NCBI GenBank assembly: GCA_025667525.1
Contig: CM046878.1
Coordinates: forward strand, 80,682,196 to 80,746,195
DNA length: 64,000 nucleotides
Direction: 5' to 3'
DNA from: Glebionis coronaria
Taxonomy: Eukaryota > Streptophyta > Magnoliopsida > Asterales > Asteraceae
Positions 1-10,862 of the stretch are shown piece by piece (positions within the stretch are counted from its first letter, which is position 1; every line of letters starts with the position of its first letter). Under the pieces are notes generated by a model. That model did not search any database, was not told the DNA's origin, and was given only the letters and a program-made list of their open reading frames with translations. The position numbers and the translations under genes are program-made.

Positions 1-248
1 TTGCCGAACTACTATAAATCTTGGTGTCTTCCTACTAGGTTGTTTCTTTCCTTATTCTTTACTTACATTCATTATCACTACACTTACTATACATTATTAA
101 TGCATTAGAATTGAACCTAATCATTATGCAACTAGCTTTCAAGTAAAAGATAGTTTTGTGCACTCACCTAATTGAAAGGAATTTTAATTAGGAGATAAAC
201 CGATGAGAAACTATTCAACCCCCCCCCCCCCTCCTTCTAGTTTCTACA
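1..248 (+). mobile_element. Copia LTR, 3' part (5' LTR cut by window edge)
   Basis: The stretch ends in TTTCTACA directly before a canonical Ty1/copia primer-binding site, so it is the end of a 5' LTR whose start lies outside the window. The last 100 bases recur at 16632-16709, and a related LTR end occurs near 20110. A run of about 12 C residues sits around 219-231. Identity as Copia rests on the PBS type and on the related element at 19240. Confidence 0.8.
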
Positions 249-250
249 AT

Positions 251-262
251 TGGTATCAGAGC
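251..262 (+). other. Copia primer-binding site (initiator tRNA-Met type)
   Basis: TGGTATCAGAGC matches the 3' end of plant initiator tRNA-Met as used by Copia elements. It starts two bases after the LTR terminal CA. Confidence 0.9.
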
Positions 263-696
263 GATGGTGACACAAGATCTTTAAAGTATATTGTACTTTA
301 AAACTTGGATCGATCCATTGTCTCCTCAAATTAGAAGGTTAAGTTGTACTAAAGTTTTTCTTTGGTTAAAACTATTTTTTGTTGAAAATAAGCCTTTTAA
401 AATGTTAATATTGTATTTTACTTAAATTAGTAGTATCAATGCATTTTAGATTTACTCTTGAAATGTATCTACTAGTTTACATCTTGTTATGTGTAGGTAC
501 TCATGAAGATAAATCATTCTATTGATTGTGGATTGACTTACTTACACTTGTAGAAGACTCATCTTCTTTGATTTCCAACATCATTGAATGATGATATCAA
601 GATGGGTAGAAGTGATACTATTCTTTGTAGACTTAGTAGTCACTATTAGTCATAGTTGGGCTTTGCATAGGTTCCTTGAAAGCTTGGAATGCAATA
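263..696 (+). other. Copia leader remnant, no coding sequence recognised
   Basis: The first 70 bases, including TATTGTACTTTAAAA and TCGATCCATTG, match the leader of the Copia element at 20111-20180, where the gag start codon follows. Here the start codon region reads ATTG instead of ATGG and no gag frame follows. From about 430 the similarity is lost and nothing else is recognisable. Confidence 0.5.
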
Positions 697-1267
697 TGTT
701 GATGCAAAAGTTGGTTGATCCTTGCTAGACCCGAATTAGGTTTAATTCGGGTTGGCTGGGTACCGGCTCCTGCACCAAGTGAATCGTCTGGTTGGGATCC
801 TGCACACTAAACAACACGCGTTAAGCTTACCGTGGGAAGGTTTCCCACGATTAGACTCCGGCGTGAGAGTAAGTAATCGATTTAGGGTTATATGTGAGTT
901 TAGAGAGAATTGTGATACCTTTGAGGAACCCTTGGGGGTTCCTTTTATAGGCAGTGAAACCCCAGTGGGCTTTCACTGACCCTTCGGCCCCAAGGAAAAG
1001 ATAAGCACCAGAATTAGAATGATTGTTATCTTCTAATTCTGGCAATGAATATCTCTTCGTATTAGGATTAAGATATGCTTAGACAGAATATTATTCTGTC
1101 TGATCTTATGTCGGCCGCCTTGGGCCGTGGGCCGCACACATGTGCGAGCACTGTTCACTCAAGCCCATAAGCCTGAGTGATATTTATCCACCCATTTACG
1201 ATGGGCCGGATACGGGTAGTACCCGTGGGCCGGGCTCATGACCCGGTTTGGGGACTATACGTCATCA
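697..1267 (-). mobile_element. Solo-LTR-like segment of a Ty3-type element
   Basis: Starts TGTTGATGCA and ends ACTATACGTCATCA; the same end, and a similar start (TGTTGAAGCA), bound the LTRs of the minus-strand element at 10322-15614. The middle is different, so it is a related rather than identical family. No PBS or internal region adjoins it, hence solo LTR. The five bases on either side (CAATA and CTTTC) do not match, so a target duplication is not seen. A TATA box on the minus strand lies at 943-949 between two inverted repeats. Confidence 0.6.
943..949 (-). promoter_or_regulatory. LTR TATA box between two hairpins
   Basis: TATAAAA on the minus strand. Downstream on that strand lies an inverted repeat with arms GGAACCC (925-942). 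Upstream lies another with arms CAGTGAAA and TTTCACTG (952-978). Promoter role is inferred from position in the LTR. Confidence 0.55.
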
Positions 1268-2127
1268 CTTTCGTTCTTCCAGATGCCCTATTGATCATTC
1301 TTTTGATCATTAATTGACTATATGCTTGTTCTTGGCATCCTTGCCTTGACATTTATTTGTGGTTTGTGATTCTTTTCTTTTTCCCTCTCAAACCTTCATT
1401 GCTTGGATACTTGACTCACTATGGAGATGTAGGGTGAGTTAGTAGAAGCTTAAAGTATCAAGCACGATTTCCATGGTTTGCACCCTTACGGTTAGTAGGC
1501 CCTATATCATGTGTAACTTGTGCAATTAAGCTCATCTTTAGGATGATTATTGAACCCCTTGAGATACCAAACTACATCATTAAGTTGTAGGTGGATTTTA
1601 CACATTTGGAATTGAAATATTCCAAGGATATTGTTATTGTTAATTCTAGAAATAATTATCCGATCATGTGGGAGAGAAAGTGAATCTATACTTTGCTCAT
1701 ATTTTGAAATAGAATAAGACTACTCTTCAAAATGATCTTATTCTATGCATCAAAATTGCTTGGTTTAATTCATTACCAAAGCCGTTTAGACTATCGCTGG
1801 AAAGGCACGTCTTAAACCACTATATATGACACAAGCTCTTCACATCATCAATTTGAAGAATATCATTTGTCCTTTGAGCAATGTCCTTGGTCTTGATTCA
1901 CTTCTCTTGACTCCTCTCCCTTTGCCTTTTTGCTACGAGTAGTCGTTCGTTCATTTCGGTCTTTTCGTATCTCGATTCAACTCGTAGTCCTTCAACAAGG
2001 CATTATTACCTAGTGTTGTGGTGGTCCAATGATATCCTAAAAGGTTCAAGATATATTTTTAAGTATTTTAAAAATTTTAGTTTTCAAAAATTCATCGTTT
2101 TTATTTGATAAAAACCTGCCTATGTAG
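1268..2127. other. No gene seen
   Basis: AT-rich sequence with stops in all frames. No repeat, RNA gene or protein similarity recognised before the palindrome cluster of the first module. Confidence 0.5.
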
Positions 2128-2184
2128 GCGGTTCTTTATCTCGGTGGCTGAATGGCGCGGTTCCTTATCGATAAGGAACCGCGG
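2128..2184. repeat. GCGGTTC palindrome cluster, module A
   Basis: A GCGGTTC copy at 2128-2134 is followed by a perfect 28-bp palindrome at 2156-2183: left arm CGCGGTTCCTTATC followed directly by its reverse complement. Similar clusters occur at 4270-4335 and 5636-5700, each a few hundred bases before a reading frame. The function is unknown; a transcribed hairpin is possible. Confidence 0.85.
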
Positions 2185-2883
2185 GCAGTAGCTTTTGCTA
2201 GAGCGCCAGTTTTATTAAAATATCTTTTTCAAACAAGTCTTTCTCTCTCCTTCACACACAATAGACGATTTTTCCTGTTTTTCTACCATTGTTGAAGCTT
2301 CAAAAACCTTCAATTACTCAAATTAATTGATTCAAGTTCGTGGGTTTCACTCATCCATCTTCCAAGATCAATTAATTGTAAGTTATTTCTTTCAATTTCA
2401 TCTAATTTGTTCTAGGGTTCATACATTCATAACTGGGGCTTGTTAAAATTGACATTGAATTAGAACCTTATTAGGAATATGAGTTGACATAGTATTGTTA
2501 CTATGATTCCTTAGGTTCATATTCATTAAGATTTCATTATAACCCATTTGTAGAACAAATCCGAATTTTGACCAAATAGTTTAGTTGATTGATGGAATTG
2601 ATATGAACCCATGAACAAGTTGGTAATGGCATTGTTAAATGCTTACCTAAAAACCTTGTTTTGAAAAACCAATGTTCTAGTTCATTGTTGATCTTGCATA
2701 GATCATATGTTTTGATCAATGGTTAAATGGGTACTTTGTGAATATGAGAATGATAAGGATTAAACCTTGATTTATCAAGAGATTGATAAAACACATTCTC
2801 ATTTTCCTTGATTTTTGGTTTATATTTAACATATGAGTAATTGGAGAAATATGTTTATATGTTATTTTTTAGGTACTATCATC
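2185..2883 (+). other. Leader-like region before module A frame
   Basis: Pyrimidine-rich stretches (around 2220-2400) are followed by AT-rich sequence. The piece TTATTTTTTAG just before the ATG at 2884 looks like a 3' splice acceptor, so a 5' untranslated intron is plausible. No protein is encoded. Confidence 0.35.
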
Positions 2884-3996
2884 ATGACCACAGGATATCA
2901 AAATGACCATCTACTCACTATAAGATACATGCCTAATCCTTCGTTGACTAATCAGTCTCGTTCTTTTCAAAACACTTATCATAATCTCGAGTCTCGTTGT
3001 TTCCATGAAGGACGTATTGTTCCTTCTAACCTTTGTGGACTTGATTTCATTCGATTCATGTTCAATACCATTGGATTAGATTGTTTGCTTGATATTGATG
3101 AGCCAATCTTCCCTTCATTCCTCATGGAATTCTTTAACTCATTCAAGTTAATACACATCAACAATGGTTTATCTTTAAGATTTTCCATCAAGGGGAGAAC
3201 CTTTGTATACACTCTCGAGGAATTTGGTGAGATTCTCGGAGTTCCATATGAAGGTCAATGTAGGTTCACCGATGTTGGGGGTGTAAACCACTTAGAATTG
3301 GCCCCTGTTGATGTGCATTACTTGACTGAGATTCCTTCGGCTTCGGCCATCACTCGTGCCCTTGCTTCACCTCATGAACATCCTATTCTTGGTAATTTTG
3401 AAGGATAATTTCATGCTCTCACTCCTTGGGAATTACTAACTAGCGATCTTAGTGATTTCATGGTCCCTTGGGCCGAAATCATTAGGGAAAATGCAATGTG
3501 TTTGGTTGGTGATCGCAACCATGTGCCTGCTTGTCTTGCACATATGTTGTATTGTGTTGTTACCACTACTCCATACAACCTTGCATTTTTCATGGCTAAA
3601 AGGATACAATTTGTTCTCAATGGATCTCGGTCTACTCTTCCTTATGCCATGATTCTCTTACGGCTTCTTAAGAGAGTTCTTCTTGATCATCCTCCTCTTA
3701 ATCCTTCTTCTTTTCACTCTGTGGTTCGAGTCATGTTTCCCATTGAAGGAAATGTCCCTTAAATTCTCACACATGACTCAAATGAAGATGAAAATGTCTC
3801 TCAAGACAATTCTCTCATTTCTTGGTATGATTTGTCATCATCTATCTCTCAATTGTCTTCACTAGACATTGATTCAGACTATCAGTATTGTCTCAATCTT
3901 CATCTTCAAGATCGAATCAGAAGTGAATCAAGACAAGGAGGAAATGATCATAGATGCATGATATATATCACTCTTGTGAGATTAACATGTGTGTAA
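2884..3996 (+). pseudogene. Retroelement-associated ORF, module A, broken by two stops
   Basis: The frame runs from an ATG at 2884 (an upstream in-frame ATG lies at 2833) to a TAA ending at 3996. It is interrupted by in-frame TAA codons at 3406-3408 and 3760-3762, with no frameshift. The product would be about 370 codons. Recognisable blocks are EEFGEILGVPYEGQC (about residue 110-125) and, after the first stop, PACLAHMLYCVVTTTPYNLA. I recall similar blocks in unnamed proteins of Asteraceae Ty3 elements, where they lie in an extra ORF outside gag-pol; this is memory, not a search. The last 80 codons are acidic and serine-rich. Function unknown. Two stops in an otherwise open frame suggest fairly recent decay. 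Confidence 0.6.
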
Positions 3997-4269
3997 ACAT
4001 GTATGGATTGTTGAACTCTATCTCTTCTCTTATCTCTATTCTTAGGATGTTGTGTATTCTTTAACTAACAATTTGTGTTTGGATTGCCTAGTATTTTAAT
4101 CCTAGTTATCCATGGTATTAATTTTTCGATTTACATGGCTCTTTGAATCTTATGTGATTACATAGCCTCCTAGTCTATGATTATTAGTTTTCTTTGGCTT
4201 GATAAACATTAGTATAAAATCTGGGCTAGAAAAAGTTCAAGAAAGTGCTATTTTCAAACTCCTCTTGTC
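3997..4269. other. No gene seen
   Basis: AT-rich spacer between module A and the palindrome cluster of module B. Confidence 0.5.
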
Positions 4270-4335
4270 GCGGTTCTATATCAAAGCCGCGGTTCTTTAG
4301 CGATAAGGAACCGCGGACCTACGTAAGGAACCGCC
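4270..4335. repeat. GCGGTTC palindrome cluster, module B
   Basis: Two GCGGTTC copies (4270-4276 and about 4289-4295) are followed by two reverse-complement GAACCGC copies, the last at 4328-4334. The central part CCGCGGTTCTTTAGC pairs imperfectly with its partner GATAAGGAACCGCGG. The layout allows a nested double hairpin. Confidence 0.8.
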
Positions 4336-4571
4336 GAGTACTGTTTCAACAGAATCTTTACTTTACACTGTTTTCTTTAATCTGTTTAAAACTTTGATAA
4401 AACTTTTGCAAAAACCTGCACTTTCCTAAACTAGGCTACCAAATTTCATTGTTAACATAAAATGATTTTAACCTATTACTAGTTTGGATCATCCCCTTCT
4501 CTTCTTAAACCCTCTTTTGTTGATTGTGTTCTTCATCCCTTCAACTCTTCTATTAATCTCAACATTCAACC

Positions 4572-5177
4572 ATGGTATCCACTAGAACATCCAACTCCTC
4601 CAAAACATCCAAAAGAATCCTTAAGGTGAATCTCAAGTCCTCTAAACTTGGTTCTCCATCTTCTTTCAAACCAAAGCCTCACCTATCCTCATCTCCTCAT
4701 CACTTTCAACTCCACTTGCCTTATGGCAAACAACCTCAACACATGGTACTAACCAATCACATGGTTCTACCTCCTCTTCATTCCAATCAAGAATGAATGA
4801 GTTTTCTTCTCCACTCATTTCTAGCCCTCCCTTAAATGTGAATGCTCAACCATAACCTCATCAAAGGATTCCCTTTGTTTTTAGCCTCTTCCCTTCATTC
4901 ACCAAATTCACCCATCTCACCTATTTTACCCTTGGATGCCATACCTTCTCCTCACCCTCCTACCACCAACCCTCCTCTCTTGGGTGTTCCCATTTCCCAT
5001 ATCTTGGGTGATCCACACTTGTTTGATTTTTTCATGCACAATGGAACTAATTGCCCTTGTTTCTTGAACAAATTTCACCTTATTGATATCCTAAGGTTGG
5101 AAATGATTGGGGCTCATATTAAGTTGCAAAGCTTCTTGTTGAACATATTTGTTAATCCTCCACCTCCTAGGAGATAA
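4572..5177 (+). pseudogene. Module B reading frame, broken
   Basis: Starts at an ATG (MVSTRTSNSSKTSK), continues 74 codons of Ser/Lys/Pro-rich sequence, and then appears to shift frame. The neighbouring frame is open around 4790-4850 and encodes similar Ser/Pro-rich text, after which the first frame resumes from about 4842 to the TAA at 5175-5177. Near the C terminus lies DFFMHNGTNCPC, which resembles DFVLHHGSSCACC in module C. That similarity is the main reason for treating B and C as copies of one gene type. I do not recognise the family. It follows the palindrome cluster by about 240 bases, as in module C. Confidence 0.5.
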
Positions 5178-5635
5178 ATGAAGGACTTTAAAATTAACAT
5201 GCTTTTCAAAAGAAGATCAAGCTAATAGAGAACTATGAACTCAAGACCTAGTTGTTAGCTATCTTTGTAGTAGTTAATTGTCTTTTTAATTATTGTATTT
5301 CCTTTCCTTTACCTCATGATTTTCTCATGTGGATGATTTATGGATTTAGTTTTTATGTGCTTTAATCTATGTGATCACATTAAACAACTTTAATTTATTT
5401 AAAATTGAACCTAAATCTATTACAACCTCTAAAAACTTGACTTAAAATTGGACCAAAATGTTATTTAAATATTTTGTCACCCTTTGTCAAGACATTATTT
5501 GTGAATGTATTGCTTTTATTCAACCCTAGCATACTCTAGTGCTAAAAGAGGTAAAAATCCAAGATTTGCAAATTTTTGAAAAAGTCTTATCTTTCTCCAA
5601 AGCTTTTGAAAATCTAGTTTTGTAGTCCACTGGAC
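5178..5635. other. No gene seen
   Basis: AT-rich spacer between the module B frame and the palindrome cluster of module C. Confidence 0.5.
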
Positions 5636-5700
5636 GCGGTTCTCTAACCTCCAGGCGGTTCTATATCGATATGGAACCGCGGGTCTCTTTAAAGAACCGC
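5636..5700. repeat. GCGGTTC palindrome cluster, module C
   Basis: Two GCGGTTC copies and two GAACCGC copies in the same order as in module B. The central near-palindrome is GGCGGTTCTATATC followed by its near reverse complement. A second short inverted repeat ends with GAACCGC at 5694-5700. Confidence 0.8.
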
Positions 5701-5886
5701 ACCCAGTAAAGCCGATTTTGGCTTATTTTTGGTCTTTCTTCTTTGACCACTGTTTTGATTAAGATTCTTTGTTTACCCAATTTGGCTAAACACTCTCTAA
5801 AACCTTTCTTTTTCATTTCAAATCTTTGCCTTGTCTATTTTATGTAAATTCTTCTCTTTTGGGAGTTCTTTCCTTCATCCCTCACA

Positions 5887-6342
5887 ATGCCTAATTCTTC
5901 CTTTTCTAACCTTGACATTTCTTTGTCACAAACTTCTCAACCTAAAGCTTCTTCTTCTAAGCTTTCAAAGAAACCGAAAATCTCGGCTAAACCCATTTGG
6001 ATCAAAAAGAACAAGAATCCTCATGATTCTTCTTCTTCAAAATCCTCCAAGAATTCCTCTTTCTCTCCAATCCAATATTGGAATGAGACTTACTCTATAA
6101 ATCCAATTACCAAAGAAAAAGAAATTCTTCCACCACCACCTAAAACTTTCAAATCTCCTCAACTCAATGACCTATCTTCTTTCCCTAACCTCACTAGGCA
6201 TTGTGAAAACATCTCTTATCCATTATCTCCCTCCCCACCAACCTCTAATCTTGATGGACCTCCCCCATCTAACGACTTTGTTTTGCATCATGGTTCCTCG
6301 TGTGCTTGTTGTCGTTTTCAACAAATTGAACTTGCTCATTGA
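5887..6342 (+). CDS. Module C reading frame, cut by an LTR insertion
   Basis: 151 codons from MPNSSFSNLDISLSQTSQ. The product is rich in Ser, Lys and Pro and has no signal peptide or membrane segment. A basic stretch (SKKPKISAKPIWIKKNK) covers about residues 26-45. The C-terminal part DFVLHHGSSCACC is shared in pattern with module B (DFFMHNGTNCPC), where the frame continues some 40 codons further. Here the frame ends in a TGA that is the first three bases of the Athila-type LTR at 6340, so the true C terminus has been displaced by the insertion. Function unknown. Confidence 0.5.
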   Translation: MPNSSFSNLDISLSQTSQPKASSSKLSKKPKISAKPIWIKKNKNPHDSSSSKSSKNSSFSPIQYWNETYSINPITKEKEILPPPPKTFKSPQLNDLSSFPNLTRHCENISYPLSPSPPTSNLDGPPPSNDFVLHHGSSCACCRFQQIELAH

Positions 6343-7507
6343 TGAGACTGCTTTTATACATAGTCTCATCATCCAAAATGGGCTTAAAATGCATAAAATA
6401 TCATAAAAAGTGCCAAATATATGCTTGTGTTTGTTCAATGTGTATTTTAGGTACAAATATCGAGAAAATGGCAAAAGATCACAAGAAACAAGCAAAAACG
6501 AACACGGGAAACGAAGCCGCACAATGAACCAAGCCCTAGAGTTGATTTTCCAAAAATAACCCTTGAAGAGTTGAAGATTGTACACTTTAAACCCTTGCAT
6601 ATTCATAATTACAAGTTTGGTCCTTAAAGTTTGTCAAAATTACAAAAAGGACCCTCTACTTTGAATAATTAGCAAGAGTGGTCCCTCAATTATGAAGACT
6701 TGTCAATATTAGTCCTTTACAAAGTCAACAAACAAGTCAAGACCTTGAAGAATGAAGAAAATGCCAAAATCAGTCCTTTAAATATCATAAATTAGCAAAA
6801 CAAGTCCCTTGATAAACGTTTGCAAAAGTTTTATGGCCAAAATCAAAGAAATGAAACTTGATTATAAAGGGAATTTGGGTTATGCAAGGTTTAAACTAGA
6901 AATGAAAGAAGAAAAGAAGAAGGAGGATAAAAGTTGTCAAACACCAATACTTACCTTAACCAGTAAGGGCCCACCACGTGTCCCACTAACTAGTTTCAGC
7001 CAATCACCACTCACCAAACCTCCATGTCACCTTCCCACTCACACCCATTTTTAAACTAACTTAATTAGTTTATTAAAAACGCGGTTAACACATATTCAAA
7101 TCCTAATCAAGATTAAAACCTTCACTATTTAACGAAGAACAAAATTGGGGGTTTGTTAATTACTTGGAATTAAACCGCAAAACCCTCCAGATATTTGATT
7201 AAGGATGTCATGATCATAACCCAACTCCTAAAACTGCTACATCATCACCTCAAAGTTCACATGATACACCCCATGCACACGTGTTTGGGGAAAATGCCAA
7301 AACCATGCAGAGAATCAACAAACCATATTGAAGCTTACATTTTAAGCTTCCTTTGAGCCTTTGGATCAAATTCCACCAGCTTTACACCTCAACAAAACGC
7401 CAAGACACTTCACATGATCAAACAAAATTCAAACTGCAAGGGCATTTCAAGGACTTCACCATTAGGGTTTTCACTTATTTTTCAGCTTTCGGAGTTGCTT
7501 TGTAGCC

Positions 7508-7514
7508 TATATAA
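7508..7514 (+). promoter_or_regulatory. TATA box of the Athila-type LTR
   Basis: TATATAA in the context GCCTATATAAGGC, about 1.17 kb into the LTR. It is the best TATA match in the LTR; the promoter role is inferred. Confidence 0.5.
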
Positions 7515-10316
7515 GGCATAGGACTCATTACATTTTAGTTTGCTCTTGGTTTTTCCTTGTTCAACATTCTGTAAATCCTTGTTTCAAATTTAATGAAAAA
7601 GTGTTTGAATTGTTGAAGAAATCTAAGGTGCCATCTTTATTATTCTCTTGTTATTGTTACATGTTAGTGATTGAGAAGTTTCAAAACCTGTTTTCAAAGC
7701 TTGTGCAAGAAACTGCAAAGTTTTCTAAAATCTGATATTTTTCTAAGTTCTTGGTTCAAACCTTTGAAATTTTTGGATTACAAGTGGTCATAGCACCCTG
7801 ATAAGGAGCTTATCAAGGTGGAGTGAGCTTGTGGTTTGGGGATATTCAAGGAGTGGGAACAAGCTTGAATTAATCAGCTTTTATTTTCCATTTTCTCTTT
7901 TATATAATCTGTTGTTCTAACCTTGTTATTCTTAGCAGCCTTTTGGAAGCTTGTGCCTTGTTAAGCTAGGCACATAAGCTCAAAAATCCATGAGTGTGGA
8001 TATACATTCATGAGGTTTAAGCTCTCTTCCCTTAAATCTGTTAAAAAAAGTGATATTTTGTGATTTTGTGATCTGTTGTTATATGTGTTGTTCTTGTGGC
8101 TTGAATCTAGTTTATATTGCATGTTAATGTTGTTATGATGCTAGATTAAGCTTGGGTAAACCTGTTATACACTTATGCTTTGTTAAATCTTTGATTAAAG
8201 TTTAAGGGGTGTTTGGGTCTACTGATTTCAGGTTCTTGTTTGATTTTAAGTTAGTGTTTAGGGTTGTTAAGTGCTTGTATCTGATATTTACTTGTTTGTG
8301 TGCTATTATCTGCAAGTTTTGAGCTTTTAAACATCAAATCCTATATTGTGCTATATCTTGCTTATTTTAGACTATTTTGACCTAAAATCTTGGAAACACC
8401 TAGAGTGTATGCATGTTTAGGGGTAAAAAGTGTTTAAAAAAAGTTTGAATAACCTGTTTAAGAGATTTGAGGGTTTGGATTTGGACTTGTGGTCAAGTAC
8501 ATCAGCAAAGTTCATTTTATGTTTGTTCACTGTTCATCAGTAAGTAGGATAAGCTATAATCTTGGCCTAATATGTGATTCAGTGCATGAAACAAGTTGAT
8601 TTGTATTCATTTGAATTTATTTAAGCTGTTGTGTGCATTTGGTTCAATTTGGTTGGCTGAATATTGCTTAAACTGCTTATTTTGTTCAAAACTACTTATG
8701 TTCATGTCTATGCAAGGTCTGATGATGTTTTGACTTAATTGTATTAATTGGCTGGTTGGATTTGGGATTTCTTTGTTTTTATTGCCTCCTTATAACCCAC
8801 TGGTTATAAGGGTGCCTTTATGTTCTCTGAATCCAACAAAAATCCATAAAAGACAAAAAGTCAAGATAGTCAAGCAGTGGCAACTTTTCCCACTGCTGGA
8901 CACCCAAAACTAGCCACTGCTAGTGTTAATTTTCAATCAGCTTATCAATAAGCTATACTAGCTTATTTGGACTTGCAACAACTTTGTTTTTGTAATCAAT
9001 CTTCCTTAATTGACCCATTTGACTATTCTGGAGCTTTTTAGGGTTTGACTTTTAGGTTTGACTAGAAAACCAACTTAGTTGACTTTTACATAAAGTGCTT
9101 ATTGCTTTTTCTAGCTTATTCAGTGTGCTTTTTGGAAATCTTTTTGATTATTAAGCTTAGTTTTGTCATTTGAAACATTTTGCAACTTGAATCAGTCCTT
9201 GAATTGGTCTAGAACTCGAAAACGACTATTTTGTCGTTTTGTGTAAAGAGCTTTTACTTATTTCAGGCTTATTTCTTGCGCTTATTCAAAAGTTCTTTTT
9301 ACAAACAGCTTAATTAGGTCAAGAGAAGGTTGTGTGTCAAGTTTCAACTTATGGCATCAGCTTATAGCTTAATGGGCCAAAAAGCCCATTAAGAATAAGT
9401 TGTTTTGAAATAAGATGTGATAAGCTTACTTTCAGCTTTTGGGCCTTTAGAATTTTGTGTCTAAAATTGAATTTTAAGCTTAATTGGAAGTATTGGGCCA
9501 TTTTTGTGAACTTTTTCTTATTGGGCCTTATTTTAGCCCATTAAGGGACTGTTTGGGTTTTTGGCCCATTTGGAGGCCCAGTAGGGGTATTTAGGTCATT
9601 TCAAGTTCATTTCTGTTTTAATTAGGTTAAAATAAACTAGTTTGCAAGTTTTTAGAATTTTTTATAAATTTTAGATTTTGAATATTATTTTATTATTATT
9701 TTATTATTAAAATTAGTTTTTAATATTTTTGCAAGTTTTTCATTTTTCCTAGGTTAAAAATATTAATTTAGGAATTTTAAAATTTTTAGATAAATTTTAT
9801 TGTCATCTAATTAATTATTAGATATATTTTAAAGTTTTAATAGTTTTTAATCATTTTTAAAAAGTTTTTATTAATTTTAAATTTTTCAAAAATAGTTTTT
9901 AATTTAATTGAGGTATTTTAGAGGTTTACAAAGTGAAAAATCTCATTTTGGGTTTTTTATTAATTAAATTGACTTTTGGGCTTTAATTAGCATTAAAAAA
10001 TTATTATTTAATTAAATAAAAGGTTTGAGTGAATTTTGATTTTTTTGTAAACTCTAATTAAATTATTTAAGATTTATTGCAATTTTCTAGGAATTTTTAG
10101 GTTAATTTTTAAATTTCGTCATATTTTACGGTTTTACGTGCACGACTTTCGTCTTAGTTTAATTTTAACCGTATCCGTCATCCTTTTCTCTTTTATTTTC
10201 TCATAATCATAATCACAAATATTAATCAAGTCTTAACACACACACAATAGTCCTCCTTGGTGAACGAACTCTCATACTTGGGTCATTAGTGTTTGATTTT
10301 CCTAAATCAACACTTA

Positions 10317-10321
10317 ATACC
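10317..10321. repeat. Target site duplication ATACC (left copy)
   Basis: Identical to 15615-15619 on the other side of the minus-strand LTR element. This fixes the exact borders of that insertion. Confidence 0.9.
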
Positions 10322-10850
10322 TATTGGAGCATAGTCTGGCTAGGCCGGTTCGACGACTCTCCTGGGCCGTTCGTCGCCTTCCCGGGCGCTGAGTAATGCT
10401 GCAAACAATAAAGAACCGGTTAGACGTGGACCCGAGGCCGTAGCCCCGGTGTCCACCTCCGACGGTCAAGTTAGTATCGGTGCGATATATTGTAAAAAAG
10501 GTGTAGTTGAGAGTGATAACCTGATTTATAATGAGACCCCTACCCTTGTATTTATAGATTAGGGTCTCTTGAAGAATAAGTTAGGTATGTGTGGGTCGCG
10601 GGCCTGTCGGGTCGGGCCGACTCCAGACTATACGTCGACATGTCCCCCAGTCTAGTATGATATGGTCCTTGATCATGTTATGCTAGACTTATTCATGTAT
10701 CACGCTTACTAAACAACCGCGTGCGGCTTGCTACTAGGACATCCCTGTGGGTCGTCCGTAACATATGGCTCCACTCGTAATAGGCTTCCTTCAGCAAAAA
10801 GATGATGTGTTGGGATTGTGAATAGTGAGCATAGCCACTATACGTCATCA
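10322..10850 (-). mobile_element. 3' LTR of the minus-strand element
   Basis: 529 bp, same length as the copy at 15086-15614. Its outer edge reads TATTGG where the other copy has TGTTGA, a terminal mutation. It carries an internal echo of the PPT/LTR boundary at about 10627-10659. Confidence 0.85.
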
Positions 10851-10862
10851 TGTCCCCCCAGT
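10851..10862 (-). other. Polypurine tract of the minus-strand element
   Basis: On the minus strand CTGGGGGGACA runs directly into the LTR start TGATGACG. This is the expected plus-strand primer site next to the 3' LTR. Confidence 0.75.

Larger units (their letters stand above)
6340..10321 (+). mobile_element. Athila-type 5' LTR, first part (continues 15620-15664)
   Basis: Starts TGATGAGACTG and, after removing the nested insertion and its duplicated ATACC, ends TACAATCA at 15664, directly before a PBS. The LTR would be about 4,027 bp, long but within the range of Athila and Tat elements. A TATA box lies at 7508-7514. The part from about 9650 to 10130 is very AT-rich. It is a 5' LTR because PBS and gag follow; the matching 3' LTR is not in the window. 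Confidence 0.75.

Noticed and set aside
692..1272. Target duplication around the solo LTR
   Set aside because: CAATA and CTTTC differ; shifting the border by a few bases did not give a match.
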